NCBI GenBank assembly: GCA_947453875.1
Contig: CANGIH010000200.1
Coordinates: 1-5,460, forward strand
Reading direction: 5' to 3'
Origin: Planctomycetaceae bacterium
GTDB lineage: Bacteria > Planctomycetota > Planctomycetia > Pirellulales > UBA1268
DNA: 5,460 bases
Of this stretch, positions 1-5,460 are shown piece by piece. Position 1 is the first letter of the stretch. The number at the start of each line of letters is the position of its first letter. Both the position numbers and the translations under genes were made by a program. The notes beneath the pieces are model-generated. The model ran no database searches. It saw only the letters and a list, made by a program, of their open reading frames with translations, and was not told the origin of the DNA.

Positions 1-300
1 GAGGCCGCCGGCGATGCCGATCCACAGCAGACGATGCAGATGATGCAGCAGCTGGCCGCCAAAAGGGCCCTTGCCCAGCGGCGATTGGAGACGAAGACCG
101 AACAGTTGACGCGGCAACGCGACATCGAGATGGAGAAGGTCGAGCGGCAGCTCGGCGCCAAGGTGCGTCAGGAACAGGACCGGCAGAAATGGCTGGCCGT
201 CCTCCTGCCACCGATCCCGCCGCTGGTGGTGGCGTTCTTCGTCTATTTCCGTCGCCGCGCCCAGGAGCGCGAGGGTGTGGCGAAGACGCGGTTGAGGTGA
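1..300 (+). CDS. GldG-like ABC exporter accessory protein, C-terminal part (5' truncated by window)
   Basis: The reading frame is open from the first base and ends at TGA 298-300, so only the last 99 residues are visible and the start lies upstream. Visible residues 12-62 are highly charged and rich in Lys, Arg, Glu and Gln, which fits a coiled coil. A hydrophobic helix follows at about residues 64-83, beginning WLAVLLPP and containing a PPIPP segment. It is followed by an RRR cluster and a short basic tail, so by the positive-inside rule the C-terminus is cytoplasmic and the coiled coil faces outward. This arrangement (large external domain, coiled coil, one C-terminal helix with prolines, Arg-rich tail) is what I recall for GldG-family auxiliary subunits of ABC-2 type exporters in planctomycetes. 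The DUF4340 gene immediately downstream is the usual partner and supports the call. The diagnostic N-terminal domain is outside the window, so another single-pass coiled-coil protein remains possible. No catalytic residue is expected. Confidence 0.72.
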   Translation, partial: EAAGDADPQQTMQMMQQLAAKRALAQRRLETKTEQLTRQRDIEMEKVERQLGAKVRQEQDRQKWLAVLLPPIPPLVVAFFVYFRRRAQEREGVAKTRLR

Positions 301-345
301 GTGGGCTGCGCCAGCTTGGCAGGGCAACGGCCCGCCTGTTTCCCC

Positions 346-352
346 GGGAGAA
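346..352 (+). promoter_or_regulatory. Ribosome binding site of the DUF4340 gene
   Basis: GGGAGAA contains a GGAG core (347-350) that ends 8 bases before the ATG at 359. It supports this start. The 58 bp gap after the preceding stop shows no clear promoter or hairpin, which fits read-through from the upstream gene. Confidence 0.6.
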
Positions 353-358
353 TCGACC

Positions 359-2347
359 ATGTCGAACAACCAAGACCATGACCGTCACGCGGGCCGCGGC
401 AGCGCCGAATCGAGCCTGCACGCCGGGCGGAGGCGTCGCGCGATCGATGACGATTCCTCGCATTCCTCTGGAGGCGTCTGGGGGCGGACCGGAATGTTCC
501 TCCTCGGCGGCGCCGGCATGCTCCTCCTCGGGTGGCTCGCACAGCCCCGCTATCAGAGCCGTGAAGTGACGCCCGATGCCGATCGGGTCCTCTTCAAGCA
601 ACTCAACGACGTGCAGAAGGCGGCGAGCCTCGAGGTGCTGAAGTACGACGAGGGCCTGGCGACGCTCCAGGCGTTCAAGGTTGTGCAGGCGGGGGGCGTG
701 TGGGTGCTGCCGTCGCACCAGAATTATCCGGCGGACGCCAAGGAACATCTGGCCGCGGCGGCCACGGAGTTGGTCGATCTGAAGTCGCTCGATGTCGTGA
801 GCAGTTCGGCTGCCGACCACGAGACGTACGGGGTGATCGAGCCCGATCCGGAGAAAATCAAGCCGGGGATGACGGGCGTCGGCGAGTTGATTGAAATCAG
901 GGACGCCGGCGGCAGCAAGCTCGCGAGGCTCGTCGTCGGCAAGGAGGACACGCGCCGCGGCAGCGGGGAAGGGGGGGGCAAGAAGCTCCGTTTCGTGCGC
1001 CGGGCTGGCGAGGACCCGGTCTACCGCGTGGAGGTCGACACCTCCAAATTCACCACCCGGTTCGACGACTGGATCGAGAAGGATCTCCTCAAGCTCTCTC
1101 CCTGGGATGTTCGTCGTGTCATCCTCGACGACTACAGCCTCGGAGCGGTGGAATCGGGAGGGCGCGTCCGTGTGGAGCAGAACCGCAGGGACCGCATCGA
1201 CGTCACATACGACGACAAGGATGCGAAGTGGTCGCTGGTGAAACTCGAGGCCTTTGGCGGCGGGGCCGATCCGCAGGTCGTGACTCTCGGCGATCGGGAG
1301 GAACTGGCCGCGACGAAGCTCAACGACCTTCGCAATGCCCTCGGCGATCTGAAGATCGTCGACGTCGTCCGAAAGCCGGCCGGCCTGTCGGCCGACCTCA
1401 AGGCCGAGGAGAAGTTCACCGGTGACGAGGAGGCGGTCCGATCGATGCAGCAGCGCGGATTCCTGCCGCTGAAGTCGGGTGACATCCTCTCCACCGATGG
1501 CGAGACGATCGTGGGGATGAAAGACGGTGTCGAATACGTGCTCCGCTTCGGCGCAGGCACCTCCGTCGGCACCGTCTCCGAGGAACCTGGCGATGGGGGC
1601 GATTCCACCGGACGCTATCTCCTCGTGATGGCCCGCTTCAACGAGGGCCTCCTCGAGAAGCCGATTCTCGATCCGCTGCCGGAGGGCCCGCAGTCGGATC
1701 GGCCCGAGGCCGATGAAGCAGCCGCGGCTGGTGAAGGGGAAGCGAAGCCCGCCGAGGGAGGGGCAGCCGATCTTCTCAAGGCCGCCGACGAGGCCGAGGC
1801 CAAGGCGCAGGCGGCGCTCGAAGAGCGGCGCCGTATCGAGCGGGAGAACCGTCGCCGGCAGGACGACTACGACGCGAAGGTGAAGGCTGCCCAGCGGCGC
1901 GTTCGCGATCTCAACGCCCGCTTCGCGGACTGGTATTACATCGTGCCGACGAAGGAGTATGCCAAGATCCACCTCGATCGCGCGGCGGTCATCCAGGCCA
2001 AGGGAGCGGACGCTGCGGAAGGAGGCATCCCGGGGGGAGGGCCATCCGGAGGGGGCCTGCCGTTCGGTCCCGGGGCTGGGTTCCCCGGTGGTTCGCCGCG
2101 GGCCGCACCGTCGGTCCCGCCAGCCGAAGCGACCCCAGCAGCGGAGTCCGAGAGCCCCGCGGTCGATCCGGCCCCGGCCGACCAAGTCCCCGCCACGGAG
2201 GAGGCGCCAGTCGCTCCCCCTTCGGAGCCTGCACCGGCAATCGAGCCTGCGCCGCCCGCTGGCGACCCTCCACCGGCCGATGAACCAGTTTCCACTGGTG
2301 AGTCAGCGCCCCCTTCGGCATCGGAGCCCGCACCGGCGGGATCCTGA
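359..2347 (+). CDS. Membrane-anchored DUF4340 domain protein with coiled coil and Pro/Ala-rich tail
   Basis: This 662-residue protein has no assigned biochemical activity. DUF4340 proteins occur beside GldG-like and ABC-2 genes and are thought to be extracytoplasmic parts of an exporter or gliding-type machinery. Residues 1-43 are polar and contain RRRR at 24-27. A single hydrophobic helix lies at about 44-61, so the rest is predicted to be periplasmic. DUF4340-like sequence follows: W115-V-L, LKSLDVV at 141-147, YGVIEPDP at 157-164, LVVGKE at 191-196, then VYRVEVD with FDDW at 235-238. A second, divergent copy seems to start at W291 (LKIVDVV at 331-337, LRFG at 395-398, WYYIVPTKEY at 525-534). 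Residues about 470-522 are Ala, Glu and Arg-rich and probably form a coiled coil. Residues 555-578 are Gly/Pro-rich, and 580-662 are Pro/Ala/Glu-rich and probably disordered. The ATG is backed by a good ribosome binding site. The stop overlaps the fabH start, indicating one transcript. The domain call is fairly secure; the role is inferred from context. Confidence 0.85.
   Translation: MSNNQDHDRHAGRGSAESSLHAGRRRRAIDDDSSHSSGGVWGRTGMFLLGGAGMLLLGWLAQPRYQSREVTPDADRVLFKQLNDVQKAASLEVLKYDEGLATLQAFKVVQAGGVWVLPSHQNYPADAKEHLAAAATELVDLKSLDVVSSSAADHETYGVIEPDPEKIKPGMTGVGELIEIRDAGGSKLARLVVGKEDTRRGSGEGGGKKLRFVRRAGEDPVYRVEVDTSKFTTRFDDWIEKDLLKLSPWDVRRVILDDYSLGAVESGGRVRVEQNRRDRIDVTYDDKDAKWSLVKLEAFGGGADPQVVTLGDREELAATKLNDLRNALGDLKIVDVVRKPAGLSADLKAEEKFTGDEEAVRSMQQRGFLPLKSGDILSTDGETIVGMKDGVEYVLRFGAGTSVGTVSEEPGDGGDSTGRYLLVMARFNEGLLEKPILDPLPEGPQSDRPEADEAAAAGEGEAKPAEGGAADLLKAADEAEAKAQAALEERRRIERENRRRQDDYDAKVKAAQRRVRDLNARFADWYYIVPTKEYAKIHLDRAAVIQAKGADAAEGGIPGGGPSGGGLPFGPGAGFPGGSPRAAPSVPPAEATPAAESESPAVDPAPADQVPATEEAPVAPPSEPAPAIEPAPPAGDPPPADEPVSTGESAPPSASEPAPAGS
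2222..2337 (+). repeat. Imperfect 17 bp direct repeat in the Pro/Ala-rich tail
   Basis: A 17-base unit at 2222-2238 recurs at 2321-2337 with a single T/C difference. Both copies are in frame, 99 bases (33 codons) apart, and encode SEPAPA. Related IEPAPP and DPAPAD units lie nearby. This is a degenerate coding repeat typical of low-complexity linkers, not a mobile or regulatory element. Confidence 0.5.
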
Positions 2348-2349
2348 TG
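2345..2349 (+). promoter_or_regulatory. TGATG stop-start overlap coupling the DUF4340 gene to fabH
   Basis: TGA at 2345-2347 ends the DUF4340 gene and ATG at 2347-2349 begins fabH, sharing one A. The only upstream Shine-Dalgarno-like stretch is a weak GGCGGG at 2335-2340, so translation of fabH probably relies at least partly on re-initiation by ribosomes finishing the upstream gene. No in-frame ATG or GTG follows before the conserved FabH core begins near residue 18, which supports this start. Confidence 0.7.
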
Positions 2350-3381
2350 GCAGAGCCCTTTGCCTCCCTCCGCTCCTCGCGGCTCGGCCGTGCGACTGGT
2401 TTCCGGGTCATCGGGCTCGGGTCCTGCATTCCTGACGAGGTGGTGACGAACGCCGATCTCAGCCGGCTCGGCTGCGACCCACAATGGATCCTCGAGCGAT
2501 CTGGGATCCGCGAACGCAGGCACGCTCCCCCCGGCATGGCGACAAGCGATCTGGCGATCGGTGCCGGTCGCGATCTGTTCCGTCGCTGTGGGGCCCGGGC
2601 CGCCGACGTCGAGTTGCTCGTCGTCGGCACGTTTACCCCCGACACCTGCATTCCATCGACCGCCTGCATCGTTCAGGAAGGGCTCGGTCTCGATGCCCCC
2701 GCGATGGATGTGACAGCGGCGTGTGCCGGATTCATGTACGCGATGGTCACCGGTGCCCAGTTCATCGTTGCCGGCTCCAGCCGGCAGGTGCTCGTGATAG
2801 GCGCCGATACCAACTCCCGGGTCGTGGATCCCGAAGACGTGAAGACCTGGCCGCTGTTCGGCGATGGTGCTGGAGCGGTGCTGCTCGAGCGGATCGACGA
2901 CCCGCGTGAGGCGGCGACACGCGGACTCCTCGCCTTCGCGCTCGGCGCCGATGGCCGTGGCGCGGATCTGCTCGTCTGCCCGATGAGCGGTTCGCGGCAG
3001 CCACCCAATGCCGAGGGGCTCGCCCGTCGGGAGCAGTTCATGCGGATGGAGGGGCGTGCGGTTTTCAAGTGGGCGGTGAGGTTGGCGGAAGACAACATCC
3101 GTGCGGTCGTCGAACGCGCCGGGCTGACACTCGACGACATCGACTGCTTCGTCCTCCACCAGGCGAACCTGCGGATCATCGAAGCCGTGCGGGTGGCGCT
3201 CGGCATCGCGGCCGATCGGTTTGTCGTGACGATCGACCACCATGGCAACACGTCGAGCGGATCGATCCCGCTGGCCCTCGACGAGGCCTGGCGCGAGGGG
3301 CGTGTGGGCCCTGGAAGCACGATTGTGGCCTGTGGTTTCGGCGGCGGCCTGGCCTGGGGCACCGCAGTCTGGCGGCTGTGA
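2347..3381 (+). CDS. fabH: Beta-ketoacyl-ACP synthase III (FabH family)
   Basis: The product is a 344-residue cytoplasmic thiolase-fold condensing enzyme. Family members join an acyl-CoA primer to malonyl-ACP, giving a 3-oxoacyl-ACP and CO2, the first condensation of type II fatty acid synthesis. The full catalytic triad is visible: Cys126 (TAACAGF), His271 (LHQANLRII) and Asn301 (HHGNTSSGSIP). Other signatures are W47 and R51 in QWILERSGIRERR, matching the CoA-contacting Trp/Arg pair known from E. coli FabH; GDGAGA at 172-177; and FGGGLAWGTA at the C-terminus. It is about 27 residues longer than the E. coli enzyme, largely through a roughly 17-residue N-terminal extension before GFRVIGLGS. 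The gene overlaps the DUF4340 stop by one base and is not next to plsX, acpP or fabD, its frequent neighbours elsewhere. A role in a specialised lipid or polyketide-type pathway, or a different primer, is therefore possible. The family call is firm; substrate specificity cannot be read from the sequence. Confidence 0.93.
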   Translation: MAEPFASLRSSRLGRATGFRVIGLGSCIPDEVVTNADLSRLGCDPQWILERSGIRERRHAPPGMATSDLAIGAGRDLFRRCGARAADVELLVVGTFTPDTCIPSTACIVQEGLGLDAPAMDVTAACAGFMYAMVTGAQFIVAGSSRQVLVIGADTNSRVVDPEDVKTWPLFGDGAGAVLLERIDDPREAATRGLLAFALGADGRGADLLVCPMSGSRQPPNAEGLARREQFMRMEGRAVFKWAVRLAEDNIRAVVERAGLTLDDIDCFVLHQANLRIIEAVRVALGIAADRFVVTIDHHGNTSSGSIPLALDEAWREGRVGPGSTIVACGFGGGLAWGTAVWRL

Positions 3382-3416
3382 GTCCGGCGCCCGGATCGGC
3401 TGCCCATGTCCGCTTG

Positions 3417-3446
3417 GGTGCCGGTTGCGACGCCTGCCGGGGCACC
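3417..3446 (+). terminator. Weak hairpin after fabH, doubtful terminator
   Basis: GGTGCC at 3417-3422 is complementary to GGCACC at 3441-3446. Two further G-C pairs (3423-3424 with 3437-3438) would form across a GG bulge. No T-run follows, so it is not a typical intrinsic terminator and could simply be GC-rich chance pairing. It lies in the 118 bp fabH-pepF gap (3382-3499), where I see no convincing -35/-10 pair. Confidence 0.2.
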
Positions 3447-3485
3447 TTGCCGCCGGGCGTTGCACACCTACTTCCTCTATCGATC

Positions 3486-3491
3486 AAGGAG
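3486..3491 (+). promoter_or_regulatory. Strong ribosome binding site that fixes the pepF start
   Basis: AAGGAG is a consensus Shine-Dalgarno sequence ending 8 bases before the ATG at 3500. The frame stays open upstream to an ATG at 3242 inside fabH, which would add 86 residues. This site, and the lack of PepF-like sequence in that extension, decide for 3500. Confidence 0.85.
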
Positions 3492-3499
3492 TGTTTGAC

Positions 3500-5320
3500 A
3501 TGGCGAACGACGAGCAGGCCGACGAAGTCCTCCGCACCCGAGGGGAAGTCCCGATCGGTGATACCTGGGATCTCTCCAGCCTGTTTGCCTCCGACTCCGA
3601 CTGGGAGAGGGCTCTGGCCGCCTGGGAGGCTCGGATCCCGGCCTTCGAGGCGTTTGCCGGCACGCTCGCCACCTCGCCTGAAGCGTTGGCAGCGTGCCTC
3701 GATGACGACCTCCGTGTGGAGCGCGATGGGGATCGGTTGGCGACCTACGCCCATCTCCGTGCCAGCGAGGATCAGGCCGCGCCGGACCCACAGCAGATGA
3801 TGGGGCGTTACCGTCACGTCGCCACGTCGTTCGCCGCCAAAGCGAGCTTTCTCCTCCCGGAGATTCTGGCGATCCCCGCGGCCACGCTCGATGCCTGGTT
3901 GCGGCTACCGGTGCTCGCCCCCCATCGGATCAGCCTCGAGCGGATCGTGCGCACCCGGCCCCATGTTCTGTCGGAACGCGAGGAGCGGATCCTGGCGATG
4001 CAGGGGACGTTCGCCGGGACGGCGGCGAAGGTGTTTCGGCAGCTCACCGATGCCGATATGAAATTCGGCACGGTCGTCGATGGAAGGGGGAGGCGGGTCG
4101 AGCTCTCGAATGCCACCTTCACGACGATCCTCCTCGATCCCGACGGGGGGGTGCGTCGCAACGCTTTCCTCCGCTTCTACGAGCAGTACGAGGCCCACGC
4201 CAACACGCTCGCCGCCACCCTCTCCGGCTCCATGGAACGCGATGTCTACGCGGCCCGCGTGCGCAATCACGCAAGCGCCGTCGATGCCGCGCTGTTTGCC
4301 GACAACATCCCGCTGGCGGTGTACGACCAGCTGATCGCGGCTGTCCGGGCCCATCTTCCCACGGTGCACCGCTACTACGATCTCCGCCGCCGGCTCCTCG
4401 GGCTCGAGAAGATCCACCAGTACGACTGCTATGTCCCGCTGGGGGTCGATGAGCCGCAACGGCACACCTGGGATGACGCGGTCGGGCTCGTTGTCGGGGC
4501 GCTTCAGCCACTCGGTCCGGACTATTGCCGGCGACTCGATGCCGGGCTGCGGGGGCGGTGGTGCGACCGCTATCCCAACGCCGGCAAGCAGTCGGGGGCT
4601 TTCAGTTCCGGCACCTACGATTCCGATCCCTACATCCTGATGAATTACCAGGACGAGGGGGTCGAGCATGTCTTCACGCTCGCCCACGAGGCGGGCCACT
4701 CGATGCACACCCGGTTCTCCGCCGAGGCGCAGCCCTACCAGCTTGCCGGCTACACGATCTTCGTCGCCGAGGTGGCCAGCACGTTCAACGAGCAGTTTCT
4801 CGCCCGTGCGCTGCTGGAACGCGCGCAGTCGCCCCGCGAGCGGGCGGCGATCCTGGCCAGGGAGATCGACGGGATCCGCAACACGATCGTCCGCCAGACG
4901 ATGTTCGCCGAGTTCGAACGGCTCGCCCACGCTTCCGCCGAGGCGGGGCAGCCGCTCACGCTCGAGCGGATCCGCGGCATCTACCGGGGTCTCCTCGACG
5001 CGTACTTCGGGCCGGGGGTGGAGATCGATCCGCAGCTGGAGCTCGAGTGTCTGCGGATTCCGCACTTCTACAACGCGTTCTACGTCTACAAGTACGCCAC
5101 GGGGCTGTCGGCGGCGATCGCGCTGGCCGATCGCGTGGCGACCGGAGGCCAGGCCGAGCTCGACGCCTATCTGGGCTTCCTTCGTGGCGGCTGTTCGCGG
5201 TGGCCGCTGGAATTGCTGCGTGATGCCGGTGTCGACCTCGAGCGACCGGAGCCGGTGGCGACGGCGCTTGGGCGCTTCGGCCAACTCGTCGACGAACTGG
5301 AACGCACGCTTCTCGGCTGA
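3500..5320 (+). CDS. pepF: Oligoendopeptidase F (M3 family zinc metallopeptidase)
   Basis: This 606-residue protein is close to the usual PepF length of about 600. PepF enzymes are cytoplasmic zinc peptidases that cut short oligopeptides at internal bonds, in peptide recycling and possibly signal-peptide clearance. No signal peptide or membrane helix is visible. The N-terminus has the family's WDLSSLF motif near residue 23. The oligopeptidase F N-terminal domain spans about 110-190 (LLPEIL, then LSEREERIL), and the peptidase M3 domain about 205-585. The zinc site is H396-E-A-G-H400, with E397 as the catalytic base and E424 (FVAEVAS) as the likely third ligand, 24 residues after the second His as in thimet oligopeptidase. 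The substrate-binding segment H522-FYNAFYVYKYATG is intact, including Y524, Y528, Y530 and Y532. KQSGAFSSGTYDSDPYI upstream of the zinc site is also typical of the family. All key residues are present, so an active enzyme is expected. It sits 118 bp after fabH with its own strong ribosome binding site; no functional tie to the upstream genes is evident. Confidence 0.95.
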   Translation: MANDEQADEVLRTRGEVPIGDTWDLSSLFASDSDWERALAAWEARIPAFEAFAGTLATSPEALAACLDDDLRVERDGDRLATYAHLRASEDQAAPDPQQMMGRYRHVATSFAAKASFLLPEILAIPAATLDAWLRLPVLAPHRISLERIVRTRPHVLSEREERILAMQGTFAGTAAKVFRQLTDADMKFGTVVDGRGRRVELSNATFTTILLDPDGGVRRNAFLRFYEQYEAHANTLAATLSGSMERDVYAARVRNHASAVDAALFADNIPLAVYDQLIAAVRAHLPTVHRYYDLRRRLLGLEKIHQYDCYVPLGVDEPQRHTWDDAVGLVVGALQPLGPDYCRRLDAGLRGRWCDRYPNAGKQSGAFSSGTYDSDPYILMNYQDEGVEHVFTLAHEAGHSMHTRFSAEAQPYQLAGYTIFVAEVASTFNEQFLARALLERAQSPRERAAILAREIDGIRNTIVRQTMFAEFERLAHASAEAGQPLTLERIRGIYRGLLDAYFGPGVEIDPQLELECLRIPHFYNAFYVYKYATGLSAAIALADRVATGGQAELDAYLGFLRGGCSRWPLELLRDAGVDLERPEPVATALGRFGQLVDELERTLLG

Positions 5321-5460
5321 GCGAACCACAAGTCTTCGGCAGGCGATGCCCCGCTGCCGCCCGCGCCACGATCTGCCCGGCAGTTGTCGAAGGTGCATGA
5401 CGTGCGGGCGCCGTATGGTCGCGGCTTGGTACACTTGTCAGTCGTGGGAAAAGTCATCCC
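5321..5460. other. Non-coding 3' region after pepF
   Basis: These 140 bases hold no credible gene. CGGCAG at 5337-5342 can pair with CTGCCG at 5354-5359 (6 bp stem, 11-base loop), and a further CTGCC/GGCAG palindrome lies at 5373-5383. Neither is followed by a T-run, so transcription termination here would be non-canonical or factor-dependent. The rest probably leads to a gene beyond the window. Confidence 0.45.
5427..5435 (+). promoter_or_regulatory. Possible extended -10 promoter element
   Basis: TGG followed by TACACT fits the extended -10 pattern (TGn plus a hexamer matching TATAAT at 4 of 6 positions). No -35-like hexamer occurs at 16-18 bp spacing. It could drive a gene starting after the window. 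This is a weak call based on one short motif. Confidence 0.2.

Noticed and set aside
189..569. Plus-strand open frame spanning the end of the GldG-like gene and the start of the DUF4340 gene
   Set aside because: It overlaps two better-supported genes in another frame, and its composition is low-complexity Arg/Ala/Ser/Gly without a domain.
430..1980. Frequent CGATCG/GATC words
   Set aside because: They mostly fall on Asp-Arg, Ile-Glu, Ile-Asp and Asp-Pro codon pairs in GC-rich coding DNA, with irregular spacing. No array or origin-like cluster is apparent.
1936..3465. 509-codon open frame on the minus strand
   Set aside because: It lies opposite the DUF4340 tail and fabH, both of which are well supported. 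Its translation is rich in Arg, Pro, Gly and His with no recognisable domain, as expected from the antisense of G/C-ending codons.
3447..3474. TTGCCG and TACTTC, 16 bp apart, as a pepF promoter
   Set aside because: Both hexamers match the sigma-70 consensus poorly, so this level of match is expected by chance.
3242..3499. Upstream extension of the pepF frame to an ATG inside fabH
   Set aside because: The extra 86 residues are out of frame with fabH, Arg/Pro/Ala-rich, unlike any PepF N-terminus, and have no suitable ribosome binding site. The AAGGAG before 3500 marks the real start.
3905..5434. Second 509-codon open frame on the minus strand
   Set aside because: It is fully antisense to pepF, whose zinc site and substrate motifs are intact. 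The equal length to the other antisense frame is a coincidence, and no domain is recognisable.

Overview
This 5.46 kb window is GC-rich bacterial DNA with strongly G/C-ending codons. It carries four protein-coding genes, all on the + strand and tightly packed. The gene content and the style of the first two proteins (a GldG-like ABC-exporter accessory protein followed by a membrane-anchored DUF4340 protein) best fit a Planctomycetota genome, probably of the Pirellulales type. That assignment is inferred from remembered family architecture; no marker gene is present to confirm it.

Layout: (1) Positions 1-300 hold the last 99 residues of a GldG-type protein: a charged coiled coil, one membrane helix and a short basic cytoplasmic tail. 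(2) After a 58 bp gap, 359-2347 encodes a 662-residue DUF4340 protein. It has an N-terminal membrane anchor, two divergent copies of what looks like the same beta/alpha unit, a coiled-coil stretch that appears to be inserted in the second copy, and a Gly/Pro then Pro/Ala/Glu-rich C-terminal tail. (3) Its stop codon overlaps by one base (TGATG) with the start of 2347-3381, a ketoacyl-ACP synthase III (FabH) with an intact Cys-His-Asn triad. (4) After a 118 bp gap with no convincing terminator, 3500-5320 encodes a complete M3-family zinc oligoendopeptidase (PepF) behind a textbook AAGGAG ribosome binding site. (5) The last 140 bases are non-coding, with a weak hairpin and a possible extended -10 promoter for a gene beyond the window.

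Functionally, the first two genes look like the 3' end of an ABC-2/Gld-like export operon, whose ATPase and permease would lie upstream of position 1. In this model GldG-like and DUF4340 proteins act together on the outer face of the cytoplasmic membrane. fabH is translationally coupled to this module and has no other fatty-acid synthesis genes beside it, which is the most unusual contextual feature. pepF is probably an independent housekeeping peptidase gene, although co-transcription cannot be excluded. No RNA genes, CRISPR arrays, insertion sequences or attachment sites were seen. The window is mostly ordinary core-genome content; the parts that merit a second look are the DUF4340 architecture and its coupling to fabH.
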